Of a stretch of DNA of 64,000 bases, positions 18,912-26,069 are shown in pieces. Position 1 is the stretch's first letter, and every line of letters begins with the position of its first letter. This stretch comes from Haemophilus parahaemolyticus (GTDB taxonomy: Bacteria > Pseudomonadota > Gammaproteobacteria > Enterobacterales > Pasteurellaceae). A program made the translations under genes and the position numbers. Location of the stretch: the NCBI RefSeq assembly GCF_002015035.1, contig NZ_MUXY01000001.1:311102-375101 (forward strand). Direction: 5' to 3'. The notes beneath the pieces are model-generated. The model searched no databases, had not been told where the DNA came from, and saw nothing but the letters and a program-made list of their open reading frames with translations.

Positions 18912-19735
18912 AGTCGTTCCTTAATACCATTAAATTCTTTTTCCAATAACTCAAACAACTGCGACAACTCACTTGTCATTATTAGGAAATCTGCGTCAAG
19001 GCGTTGGTGGGCCTCTTCGTTTGAAATATCATCGTTCTGCTCTAAAACAACATCATCGAATTTTAATTTGCTCAACGTGCCGTCTGCATTCAGCGTAAAA
19101 TTCAAGTGGTTTTCACGCTGAAGGGCTAAGCTAATTACAAGATTGCCCGCTCCAATTAAATTGAGGACTTCTTCAACTTCCAATAATTGGCGTTTAAATG
19201 TAATTTCATTATCAATGTTGAAATCCTTAAGTTTGCAATCCTCAAGCAGCGTAGCCCATTCAGGCGGTTCATTGTTCAGCCAATCGGTCATAATGGCACT
19301 AATATCAGCATTAAAACTCAGCGGCACAACAGGCAAGCTACCGAGTGATGTACGCAATAAAGCGAGAGCATCTTCAGCTCTTTTCGCACTGGAACTATCC
19401 ACAAAAATCAAGTTCTTTCTAGTATCAATCCAAATGGCGGTGTGTGTGAACTTGTTGAAGGCTTGAGAGAACAATTTACTTACCACACCATCTTTGATTG
19501 TCAGCTTTTCGATTTTCTGTAATTTACGATCTTCTTTCTCTTCCAGTTCCATAATGCGTTTTTCGGTTTCCCGCTTAATTACATAAGCAGGAAGATTCTT
19601 CTCTTCTTTACAAGAAACAAGCAAAATATGACCGCTTGCTTGATGAGCTAATAAACCTGAATTGTGTAGCGGTTCAATCCAACCAAAGTGTGAATAATCG
19701 GATTTTTCACAGGATGTGAATTTAAGTAGGTACAT
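18908..19735 (-). CDS. RdgC-like recombination-associated protein
   Basis: A DNA-binding ring protein of the RdgC family that modulates RecA and homologous recombination. 275 residues from ATG 19735, which has GGAGAAAGCT before it; the gene overlaps the upstream gene by 14 bases. Family segments are clear: FTSCEKSDYSHFGWIEP, KKEEKNLPAYVIK-like, ALALLRTSLGSLPVVPLS, and FDADFILMTGEL-like near the end. Host RdgC begins about 30 residues earlier (MWFKNL...), so this phage version lacks the first strands or uses a shorter form. It belongs with RecT and the exonuclease in the recombination part of the operon. Confidence 0.85.
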   Translation of the reverse strand: MYLLKFTSCEKSDYSHFGWIEPLHNSGLLAHQASGHILLVSCKEEKNLPAYVIKRETEKRIMELEEKEDRKLQKIEKLTIKDGVVSKLFSQAFNKFTHTAIWIDTRKNLIFVDSSSAKRAEDALALLRTSLGSLPVVPLSFNADISAIMTDWLNNEPPEWATLLEDCKLKDFNIDNEITFKRQLLEVEEVLNLIGAGNLVISLALQRENHLNFTLNADGTLSKLKFDDVVLEQNDDISNEEAHQRLDADFLIMTSELSQLFELLEKEFNGIKERL

Positions 19736-20183
19736 AGCTTTCTCCAAGAAGGCGAGATTTTGCAACTTCAATGAGTAGTCGATATTCTCGTTTGATTCGT
19801 TCATCGTGAACTTCCGCAGATTTTTCAAGAAATTTATCAACCGTGCCTTTAAAACAACCGCGTGAAGCAAATAATTTACCTTCTTTCGTTTTAAAAACGG
19901 TCAGCGTACCATATTCAGTCCCTACATTTGAAAACCAAACAAGATCTTTCTTGCTACACACCCGAGTATTGTCAGACACCAGAGCATTGTCAGACACCTG
20001 AGCATCACCATACACTCAAGCATTGCCAGTATGAGTTAGGTTATCTTCTTTTTCGATATAGCCACCCAGAGAGCCAGCTACAACTACACCAAAATTAATA
20101 AGGGATTTAATGCGGTAGAGTGTTTTTCCGTTTGGCGTAGTGAGAGTGTCGTTTTGAAGTAATTCATATTTTTTCTGTGTCAT
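19722..20183 (-). pseudogene. Phage protein with left-handed beta-helix repeats, interrupted by an in-frame TGA
   Basis: ATG 20183 opens MTQKKYELLQNDTL...GNA, then TGA (20016-20018), then VYGDAQVSDNALVSDNTRV and on to SYVPT at 19722. The hexapeptide repeats fit an AWVYGDAQV pattern, so the TGA most likely replaced a TGG. Whole length would be 153 residues. GTG at 20015 could restart translation of the C-terminal 97 residues, and the downstream rdgC start is still within its end. No specific function known for these proteins. Confidence 0.8.
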
Positions 20184-20232
20184 TTTTAATTCTCCTTGTA
20201 TGCTTTTAATATGAGAATATTTCCTTTGGGTA

Positions 20233-20260
20233 AAAAAAGCCCTCGCGTGAGGGCTCTTTT
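20233..20260 (-). terminator. Leftward terminator
   Basis: AGCCCTC (20239-20245) pairs with GAGGGCT (20250-20256); leftward it is followed by seven T. Ends the unit containing the gene at 20272. Confidence 0.7.
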
Positions 20261-20271
20261 GTTAATTATTG

Positions 20272-20523
20272 TTATTTTAACGCATCTTTTAATGCATTTA
20301 AGGCATTATCAAGTTCAGTTGAAATATCTAGCAATTCATTTAGCTTGCGTTCATATTTTCCTTTTGCTTGCACTGCATTTAAGATAAGAGGGTTAAGCGT
20401 TTTACGCAAAGCATCTTTTTCAACTCCTTCTTGCTCTTTTGTTCTTGCTAATTCTTCCGCTTGTTTTGCTAACATTTTTAAAGATTCAATCGGCAATTGA
20501 GTTAAATCGGTTACTTTTTCCAT
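20272..20523 (-). CDS. Small helical phage protein
   Basis: 83 residues, nearly all alpha-helical and charged (EKVTDLTQLPIESLKMLAKQ at the start, ending LDNALNALKDALK), probably a coiled coil. Good ribosome site (AAAGGAAAC). The same frame is open upstream for another 55 codons back to the A9 tract of the AP2 gene, so a longer form is possible by slippage. Function unknown. Confidence 0.65.
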   Translation of the reverse strand: MEKVTDLTQLPIESLKMLAKQAEELARTKEQEGVEKDALRKTLNPLILNAVQAKGKYERKLNELLDISTELDNALNALKDALK

Positions 20524-20671
20524 AGTCGTTTCCTTTTGTTTCTGCTGTTCGATATATTGTTTTAATGGTTTACTGATAAAGCGAACTACAATGAGGTTAG
20601 GTTGTTGTTGCTTATTGCTTAACAGGGCTAATCCTTTCTCTTCCAGATATAAAAGGATTTGCCATACTTCT

Positions 20672-21058
20672 TTAAGTGATATTTTTTTTTCTTAATTTAG
20701 CTTTAGAAAACTCAAGAAATTTACCTGTTTTAGACTTTCTTTTATCCAAATATGAAATAAATTCTCCTGCGATTTCTAATAAATAATCACTTAAATCAGT
20801 CTTTTCTATTTCATTTTCTTCGAATAAACCTAATTTTTTATTCGTAATGGCTTTATCTCCTACAACTTTTATGACTAGATTATCGTAAGCTATTGCGGCT
20901 TCTCTTGCAGATTCGTAACATCCCCCATAATAGGTTTTCCCTTTATGAGTGAACTCTGCAAGCCAAGGCTTTTTTGCTTGTCCACTTGCTCTTACACCTC
21001 TAAAGCCTGCTATACCGATTCGGTTTAAGGCTTTTTGTTCGCTTGCTGTCAAATTCAT
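20672..21058 (-). CDS. AP2/ERF-domain DNA-binding protein
   Basis: 128 residues. Residues 15-65 (GFRGVRASGQAKKPWLAEF, then KGKTYYGGCYESAREAAIAYD) form an AP2 domain, a three-strand plus helix DNA-binding fold known from plant ERF factors and phage homing endonucleases. No HNH nuclease part is attached, so this is a stand-alone AP2 protein. The C-terminal 45 residues are basic. The gene ends at a run of nine A (minus strand): one base fewer would continue the frame into the gene at 20272. Starts one base after the exonuclease stop. Confidence 0.8.
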   Translation of the reverse strand: MNLTASEQKALNRIGIAGFRGVRASGQAKKPWLAEFTHKGKTYYGGCYESAREAAIAYDNLVIKVVGDKAITNKKLGLFEENEIEKTDLSDYLLEIAGEFISYLDKRKSKTGKFLEFSKAKLRKKNIT

Positions 21059-21730
21059 TTAACTCACCATCTGCTTAATCAATTCATCATAATAGGTTTT
21101 AGCAGCACTCACACGGTCTTGGATTTTGGCGATGATTTGTTCGTCTCGCTTGATGGTAACGGTGGTGATGCGTTGGTTTTGGGGGATTTGCTCAACTAAA
21201 TCAATATAACGCTCTGCTGATTGTCCATAACCTAATAGCTCTTCTGGCGTAGGGAAAAGCACGAAATCAATTTGTGCCTCTTCACAATCCCAGAGCCACA
21301 TATAGCCTTGCATTTGAATGTCGTAGCCTGCTTTTTTGGCTTTGTCTTCCGCTTCATCAGCAAAGAATGGGTGTGTACCAATATCAAATGAACATTTGGT
21401 GTCGATAATCAGCTTACGGGTGGGCACATAAATATCGCACTCGCCTGTAATCCAATCGTTTTCCCGTCTTTCGATGTTCTTTTTCAACGGTAAGCCACGT
21501 TTTAAGCCGCTAAGTTTGATCGCTTCATTTTCTAGCATTAAGCCTTTTTCGGTGAACTTATTACCTTCAAATTGTTGCCAGCCGAAGAGGTCGAGCTTGG
21601 CAATTTCTCGCACGGCAGATTTTGCTGTGTCGGTAATTTTACCCGCTTCGCGGTCGGCTTTCGTTTTCGGTTCGCCGATTAAGCGATGTAGCATTGAGCA
21701 TCTAGCTTTCATTTGATACAGGTGCTGCAT
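21059..21730 (-). CDS. YqaJ/lambda-exonuclease-type recombination nuclease
   Basis: 223 residues. Nuclease core motifs of the PD-(D/E)XK fold: a Glu early (ENEAIKLSG), GECDIYVPTRKLIIDTK giving the Asp...Asp-x-Lys centre, and QMQGYMWL as the C-terminal Gln/Tyr motif. It degrades one strand of dsDNA ends so that RecT can anneal the other. Overlaps the recT end by 29 bases. Confidence 0.88.
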   Translation of the reverse strand: MQHLYQMKARCSMLHRLIGEPKTKADREAGKITDTAKSAVREIAKLDLFGWQQFEGNKFTEKGLMLENEAIKLSGLKRGLPLKKNIERRENDWITGECDIYVPTRKLIIDTKCSFDIGTHPFFADEAEDKAKKAGYDIQMQGYMWLWDCEEAQIDFVLFPTPEELLGYGQSAERYIDLVEQIPQNQRITTVTIKRDEQIIAKIQDRVSAAKTYYDELIKQMVS

Positions 21731-22643
21731 TTTCCATTGCCTCTAAAATTTGGAACTGTTCTTTGCTGAATTCGTAGCCGTTATCACAAAGCTCTTGGAG
21801 CGTGGTTTCTTTGTTTTGAATGGTTTGTTTGAAGTTTTCAAATTGCTCATCCGATACATTCAACGCTACAAAATCCGCTTCTTCCACTTGATTATCAGGG
21901 TAGTCAAATTCTGCGTTATCCACATTTTTTACGACCGCTTGATCGGCTAACACAGCTTGTTGCATTTCAACAGAAAGCGGTGCTTGTTTGGAAAGCAGGA
22001 GCTTCATCACCGTTTTCAATGCCATCGCTTCGAAGTTGTCTGCCCATACACTCGTCGCCCATTTACCTTGTTTTTGTTTTTCAAGGTAGGTGCGGTAAGT
22101 TTGCGAATAGCGTTGTGCGTGCTGATCTACTTCTTGAGCGGTCATATACAATTCAGCGGTAAAGCTATTAACCAGTTGGAAATAAGCGTAGTAGCCAATT
22201 GGCTTTTCTGTCGGTTCTGGCTTTTGTTTCCAGTCGAACACATAGCCGTTGATCGGGTCTTCTTCGATAAGTTGCTTTTCATACACAGGCACAGCAACCA
22301 ATCGCTTAAACTGCCCAGAACGCTGGGCCAGTTGGATTAAACCTTTATAACCTAGTTGGAATTGAGCTTGCCCTTTATAAGGCACGATGTAGGCAAAGCC
22401 TAAACCATTTTGAATCGGTAACTGCAAAGTGGCTGCCATACAAGCGGCGTTAAATACGCTCATCGGATCGGCATTACGCAGCATTGAGTTGCTATTCACA
22501 ATTTGAAGTACGCTAGTTGTGAAACTTGCTGCATTCTTATTAAGCAAGTCTTGTAGTTTTTGTTTTACCGCGGGGCTTTCAAACAAGGTTTTAATCGGGA
22601 ATTTGTCTTGTTGCGGTTTGGTTTGTTGAAGCTGGTTTGTCAT
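21702..22643 (-). CDS. recT: RecT-family single-strand annealing protein
   Basis: 313 residues with the RecT core: LNKNAASFTTSVLQIVNS, AACMAATLQLPIQNGLGFAYIVP, QFQLGYKGLIQLAQRSG and VWADNFEAMALKTVMKLLLS. Anneals complementary strands in phage recombination and works with the exonuclease encoded directly after it. The C-terminal 80 residues are acidic and probably contact partners such as SSB or the exonuclease. Confidence 0.95.
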   Translation of the reverse strand: MTNQLQQTKPQQDKFPIKTLFESPAVKQKLQDLLNKNAASFTTSVLQIVNSNSMLRNADPMSVFNAACMAATLQLPIQNGLGFAYIVPYKGQAQFQLGYKGLIQLAQRSGQFKRLVAVPVYEKQLIEEDPINGYVFDWKQKPEPTEKPIGYYAYFQLVNSFTAELYMTAQEVDQHAQRYSQTYRTYLEKQKQGKWATSVWADNFEAMALKTVMKLLLSKQAPLSVEMQQAVLADQAVVKNVDNAEFDYPDNQVEEADFVALNVSDEQFENFKQTIQNKETTLQELCDNGYEFSKEQFQILEAMENAAPVSNES

Positions 22644-22740
22644 TTTAATTTCCTTTTAATTGGATTAACCGCTTGCCCGTTACAATTTTACTAATACTAT
22701 CAAGCTGATTAAGTTTAAGGGAAAGCAAGCAGTTAAATTC

Positions 22741-23052
22741 TTACAATGGTTTGCGTTCGCCCGTTATCGGATTGACCGAATAACAAGTGTTATCCCATTT
22801 TGGGAGTGGTGGTGGTCGTTTGGCAATCACGCCTGTTTCGGGCGTTTTTCTGGATTGCGGCATTTCAAGTGGTTGCTTGAAACGAAAGCCGTCGAGGGCG
22901 TTTCGTCTTTCGATTTCACGGGCAAGATTTACTATTGCGGCTTCTTTACTTTTGAGATTGGAGTTGTACACTATGATGCCGTTGTATCGAACCCGTGCGT
23001 ACCAATAACGCCCTCCGTTTCGATGGGTGATTTCACAGGTGGCGTCAATCAT
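22741..23052 (-). CDS. Phage protein of unknown function
   Basis: 103 residues. The first 50 (CEITHRNGGRYWYARVRYNG, then LKSKEAAIVNLAREIERR) resemble the short beta-sheet plus helix of integrase-type arm-binding or AP2-like domains, so DNA binding is possible. The tail is Pro-rich (KRPPPLPKWD) and ends NPITGERKPL. Its ATG overlaps the TGA of the lipoprotein gene upstream (ATGA), indicating coupling. Confidence 0.65.
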   Translation of the reverse strand: MIDATCEITHRNGGRYWYARVRYNGIIVYNSNLKSKEAAIVNLAREIERRNALDGFRFKQPLEMPQSRKTPETGVIAKRPPPLPKWDNTCYSVNPITGERKPL

Positions 23053-23204
23053 GCGGGGCTCCTAAATTCACACAGATGGCAAGCGGGGATGTTTTGGGGA
23101 ATCACGGGCTCAGGTTGGCTGTCGAGGCAACCCCCAAGACTTAAGACTGCACAAAAAAGCAGGGCGAAGAAAATGCCTGTCAGGACTTTAAGCAAGGTTT
23201 GCAT
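23049..23204 (-). CDS. 51-residue lipoprotein
   Basis: MQTLLKVLTGIFFALLFCAV followed by LSLGGC gives a signal peptide with lipobox LGGC. The mature part is about 26 residues with a CHLC pair near the end. The ribosome site is weak (GAGAGAAAA), and the stop overlaps the next start (ATGA). A phage-encoded envelope lipoprotein in an early operon could act in superinfection exclusion; that is inference only. Confidence 0.65.
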   Translation of the reverse strand: MQTLLKVLTGIFFALLFCAVLSLGGCLDSQPEPVIPQNIPACHLCEFRSPA

Positions 23205-23214
23205 TTTTCTCTCC

Positions 23215-23361
23215 TCAATGCACCCATTTCTGGGCGTGTTTAACTAATTCTTCTAGCTCGTAGATTTCGAGTCTGCGGGCGTAGGTGGGATTGCTTTGGT
23301 AGTTTCTTTGGGCTAACTTCAAAGCGATTTGGTATTTTTTAAGGGCTTGTTGTGCGTTCAT
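23215..23361 (-). CDS. 48-residue helical phage protein
   Basis: MNAQQALKKYQIALKLAQRN, then YARRLEIYELEELVKHAQKWVH. Start at 23361 is set by GAGGAAAG before the ATG; the frame extends upstream without ribosome site. Two amphipathic helices, no family recognised. Lies just after the terminator that follows the antirepressor gene. Confidence 0.6.
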   Translation of the reverse strand: MNAQQALKKYQIALKLAQRNYQSNPTYARRLEIYELEELVKHAQKWVH

Positions 23362-23413
23362 TTTTCTTTCCTCTTTCGGTGGAAATTTCATCAAAAGCTT
23401 AAATTTAGGATGC

Positions 23414-23461
23414 AAAAAACCGCCCCACACCTTTTTAAGGTCTTGAGTGGGGTGAGGCGGT
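23414..23461 (-). terminator. Terminator after the second antirepressor
   Basis: A stem with ACCGCC/GGCGGT ends and an inner CCAC/GTGG helix, followed leftward by a run of T. Lies between the antirepressor stop (23477) and the next small gene. Confidence 0.65.
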
Positions 23462-23476
23462 GGGAGTATTTAAGGA

Positions 23477-24109
23477 TTACTTAATAACTGCTCGTTCAAT
23501 GAGGCTGATAGCACGTGTCCAGTTTAGGCGTTCGGATTGTTGGAACGGTTCGACGAGGCGTGCGATGATGTCTTTGGTCTCGAGGTAGTGTCGTTTGTAT
23601 TCGTGGTGGTGGCTGTAAGTCATTGCACTGAAACGTGAGCCAATTGCCTCAAGCGGTTTTTCGAGTTGACCGAGTAGGGTGTTCATTTGGCTGTGGGAGC
23701 ACCATAACCAGACGAGCTGTTCGAGTTCGTATTCGGTAAATTCAAAGGTGTATTTGCGTTCGACAAGCGGTTGGATTTCTTTCGTTTTTTGCGAAACTTC
23801 ACGATCTAAAATATCGAGTACCCATTTGCGGAAGTCTTTGGCGACTTTGGTGCGGGCGAACATGGTAATCAGGTGTGCACCACGAAGCGAGAAGATACGC
23901 ACTTTTTGAATACCGCCTGCGGTAGGCATTTCGATAAGTGCGGTCATTTCTGCGGTAAATTCGTCTGCGTTGCTATTGTAGAGTTTTGAGATTGCCCTCA
24001 ATGGATTTGCGTATTCTAAAGCTAAACCAAGATCGCTTGCTGTGATGTAAATTTGGTTGTGTTGATTGATAACCGAAAGAGTAGTGTTTTGAAAAGTTAG
24101 AGTTGTCAT
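23477..24109 (-). CDS. Antirepressor (P22_AR_N / Bro-N-related)
   Basis: 210 residues. The N-terminal 105 (FQNTTLSVINQHNQIYITAS, GLALEYANPLRAISKLY, FSLRGAHLITMFARTKVAKD, RKWVLDILDRE) form an antirepressor DNA/protein-binding domain; the rest is helical. The ATG has almost no Shine-Dalgarno, and its upstream ATACGAGAAA (24125-24116) is exactly complementary to a hairpin loop in the leader (24205-24196). Likely relieves CI repression when the RNA control is lost. Confidence 0.82.
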   Translation of the reverse strand: MTTLTFQNTTLSVINQHNQIYITASDLGLALEYANPLRAISKLYNSNADEFTAEMTALIEMPTAGGIQKVRIFSLRGAHLITMFARTKVAKDFRKWVLDILDREVSQKTKEIQPLVERKYTFEFTEYELEQLVWLWCSHSQMNTLLGQLEKPLEAIGSRFSAMTYSHHHEYKRHYLETKDIIARLVEPFQQSERLNWTRAISLIERAVIK

Positions 24110-24180
24110 TTTGATTTTCTCGTATTAAGTTTAAAAAACTCATCACGAGTAACGCCAATTACTGGTGATGAACTGATCAA

Positions 24181-24231
24181 GATTGGCGTACCGTCATACG
24201 AGAAACGGCGGGTCTTTCGACCCTCTCAATC
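24181..24231 (-). ncRNA. C4-like antisense RNA leader of the second antirepressor
   Basis: Read leftward: GATTG (24231-24227) closes with CAATC (24185-24181). Inside are two hairpins, GGGTC-GAAA-GACCC and CCG with loop TTTCTCGTATGA and CGG. The loop TTTCTCGTAT (24205-24196) pairs over ten bases with ATACGAGAAA (24125-24116), directly before the antirepressor ATG. ACGCCAAT (24189-24182) pairs with ATTGGCGT (24159-24152), which sits in the loop of a large hairpin (TCATCAC/GTGATGA). These are the two antisense contacts expected of a C4 RNA. Confidence 0.75.
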
Positions 24232-24312
24232 AGTCCATCATTGACAACTTTTGAAAGGGGTATCCGATTCGGATCGCCCTTTGAAAGGTTTGATTTTCTG
24301 ATTTTCGGCTAT

Positions 24313-24334
24313 AAAAAAAGCCGCTTTGAGCGAC
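24313..24334 (-). terminator. Leftward terminator upstream of the C4-like leader
   Basis: GTCGCT pairs with AGCGGC (one G-U) around a CAA loop, followed by seven T when read leftward. It would stop upstream transcription before the leader. Confidence 0.65.
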
Positions 24335-24430
24335 TGTCTTTCTAACCGCCCGTATGATTCAGGAACGCCAATTCCCGTCTTTCTGTTGAAAGTGGGGGTA
24401 TCTTAATCTGAAGTAGGGGCGGTTGTCAAT

Positions 24431-24453
24431 AAAAAGCCCCGAATTTTCGGGGC
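24431..24453 (-). terminator. Terminator after the DUF2335 gene
   Basis: GCCCCGAA-TT-TTCGGGGC hairpin (24436-24453), followed leftward by TTTTTATT. Confidence 0.75.
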
Positions 24454-24461
24454 AGGTTGAG

Positions 24462-24896
24462 TTATTTTTTGTTGGAATACAGGAAAGCACCGACAATACT
24501 TACTAACCCTGCACCCATCAATAGTGCTGCTGAGGTGGTATCACCTAAATAAGCGAGATAAGCGGATAATCCTGTAAAGAGCCCTACAACGCCAAAAGCC
24601 AATAATTGACCTCGTTTTTGAATGCGTTGCTCTTCTTTACGCATTTCGATTTCAGCCATTTGTGTTTCATCTGCAATATCTAATGATTTTTCAGCCATTT
24701 TCATCAAGCGGTCTCCACCGTTAGGGATAGCTTGATTATATAAGCCAATATCTTCAGCAGCAGGAAGCGGACCAGAATGTACTTTTTGCTGATGAACCAT
24801 TACAGCTTGAATTTCTGGCTCTTCCAAGATAGTTGGATTTCGTTTTACTGCTTCGATAATGTCTTGATGTTTTATCGGCTTGAGTTTATTGCTCAT
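24462..24896 (-). CDS. DUF2335-family phage membrane protein
   Basis: 144 residues. Residues 38-75 carry the DUF2335 pattern (HSGPLPAAEDIGLYNQAIPN, GGDRLMKMAEKS), a helical linker follows, and two membrane helices lie at about 95-115 and 118-138. The family is found in prophages and genomic islands, with no proven function. It overlaps the small hydrophobic gene upstream by 11 bases. Inner-membrane location next to a second membrane-type gene suggests a shared envelope role. Confidence 0.75.
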   Translation of the reverse strand: MSNKLKPIKHQDIIEAVKRNPTILEEPEIQAVMVHQQKVHSGPLPAAEDIGLYNQAIPNGGDRLMKMAEKSLDIADETQMAEIEMRKEEQRIQKRGQLLAFGVVGLFTGLSAYLAYLGDTTSAALLMGAGLVSIVGAFLYSNKK

Positions 24897-25089
24897 TTTG
24901 AGTTTCCATTCTGCGAGCTTGTTTCAAGCTTTCGCCTACACGCTCCCAAGATGCACGAATCAATTTATTTGCCTCTGCCTGCCCGTTTGTCGCAACGGTT
25001 GGAGATACGGCAACAACAGGGGCGATGTTCAAAATTGAGCCAAAACCAATAAGAAGATTGGCAACACATTTATGCTTTGTCATTTTCAT
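24886..25089 (-). CDS. Small hydrophobic phage protein
   Basis: 67 residues. The N-terminal hydrophobic segment (CVANLLIGFGSILNIAPVVAV) is followed by a polar helix with Arg/Glu-rich end. Could be a single-span membrane protein or secreted peptide. Overlaps the DUF2335 gene and is probably co-translated. No family recognised. Confidence 0.55.
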   Translation of the reverse strand: MKMTKHKCVANLLIGFGSILNIAPVVAVSPTVATNGQAEANKLIRASWERVGESLKQARRMETQNEQ

Positions 25090-25185
25090 ATTGATTACCT
25101 TTTGTTGAAAGATTTCTTTAAAACCTACGTTGCATTATAAAACTACAAGGCGTGATGTCAATGTAAATAATACTTTGGGTATTGG

Positions 25186-25380
25186 TTAAACCCGCTCCGC
25201 CTCAATCATCGCATCAATGGCGTTATGCCATACTTCTGTATCTATCAGCTTGTCGGCTAAGATGCCTAAACCTGATGATTTCAGCCTTTTAAGCACTTTA
25301 TTTTCCATTCGCTCAATGCGGTCTTGCATTGCATATTCAGGCGGTAAGCCTAATGCGTTGTAATCTTCGTAACCTATCAT
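25186..25380 (-). CDS. Small phage protein
   Basis: 64 residues from ATG 25380 (MIGYEDYNALGLPPEYAMQD). AAGGAG seven bases upstream decides this start over the in-frame ATG at 25401, which falls in the arm of an inverted repeat. Acidic, helical, no recognised motif. First protein gene after the structured non-coding block. Confidence 0.6.
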   Translation of the reverse strand: MIGYEDYNALGLPPEYAMQDRIERMENKVLKRLKSSGLGILADKLIDTEVWHNAIDAMIEAERV

Positions 25381-25396
25381 AAGTTGCTCCTTGTTT

Positions 25397-25468
25397 ACCA
25401 TTTAAAACAGCACACAGCGTGCCAAACATTAAAAAAACACACGTCTTACGTATGCTGTTTTAAATGGT
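25397..25468 (-). repeat. Perfect 15-bp inverted repeat around a 42-base loop
   Basis: ACCATTTAAAACAGC (25397-25411) and GCTGTTTTAAATGGT (25454-25468). The core TTTAAAACAGC occurs twice more at 25959-26069. In RNA this forms a hairpin between the structured block and the gene at 25186. Confidence 0.85.
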
Positions 25469-25949
25469 GGCTCTAGTGGGAGTTGCACCCAGTCTTATGC
25501 TATATCAACCTTGACTTACCCTTTTCTGCAAAGGGTGAAACCTAGAGTCTAAAGGTGCCGCATTATTTTGTGCCCTGCGGCTTGGGGCGGAGTAGCCTTC
25601 AAACGGTTGGGGTGCCACCCCGATTAGGTAAGCTCTTCAAAGAGAGTGTGGGCTTTGTGGCTAAATCATTGCCCCCTTTTCTGCATTTCAGCAGAAAATC
25701 TTCATAGAATGCGTAGGTCTTATTGTGCTTCGCTCGTCCAAGACGGCTGCTGTAACTTGTAATCCTACGCGGCATATCGTTGCACGTTCTCCGTTTCTCG
25801 CTGGCTAAGGCAGTAGGCGGTCTTTGCCGTTGCTACTTAGAACCCGTTGGCTGATTGTGCGAATTGACCTTACACTAACTCAATCAGTCTGCCGAGCGTT
25901 ACTTTCATCGTTGGTTTGGCGATATGCGTGTTTAAATTGTTAAAGAGCA
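25454..25949 (-). ncRNA. Large structured non-coding RNA candidate with tRNA-like 3' end
   Basis: No credible ORF exists from 25402 to 26089 (688 bases), yet hairpins are dense. On the leftward strand they are CTAAGTAG...CTACTGCCTTAG with an inner CGG/CCG (about 25840-25803), GCGTAGG...CCTACGC (about 25770-25708) around GTCTT...AAGAC, TTTTCTGC-TGAAAT-GCAGAAAA (25698-25677), GCCGCA...TGCGGC (about 25580-25557) and CCCTTTGCAGAAAAGGG. The end (25549-25465) is tRNA-like: GACTCTA against TAGAGCC, GGG-TGCAACT-CCC as a T-arm, then ACCA. A boxA begins the block. It lies between two early genes of the leftward operon. Confidence 0.6.
25938..25949 (-). promoter_or_regulatory. boxA antitermination element
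   Basis: Leftward TGCTCTTTAACA matches the rrn-type boxA that binds NusB/S10. It lies about 490 bases into the PL transcript, immediately before the structured block. No lambda-type N gene is recognised, so the operon may borrow host antitermination. Confidence 0.65.
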
Positions 25950-25958
25950 TTAAGTTGA

Positions 25959-26069
25959 TTATTTAAAACAGCTTTAGTCTTCCATTCGTTTCGGGGCAGG
26001 TTGGTCGTTGTAGGCTTTGCCTCATTGATGAACCTTTCCCTCACTCTCTGTTAAAGCCGTTTTAAATAA
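25959..26069 (-). repeat. 18-bp inverted repeat, second TTTAAAACAGC pair
   Basis: TTATTTAAAACAGCTTTA (25959-25976) against TAAAGCCGTTTTAAATAA (26052-26069); the single difference is a G-U pair in RNA. Encloses 75 bases and precedes the boxA on the leftward transcript. Confidence 0.8.

Noticed and set aside
25454-25949. tmRNA (ssrA) on the minus strand, because of the GGGTGCAACTCCC-type arm and ACCA end
   Set aside because: No tmRNA 5' end (GGGGCTGA...TGGATTCGACG) and no tag frame could be found, and a host tmRNA would not be inside a phage operon. Kept only as a tRNA-like element.
25397-26069. CRISPR array, because TTTAAAACAGC is repeated four times
   Set aside because: Copies alternate in orientation, spacing is irregular (42, about 490 and 75 bases) and no cas genes are present.
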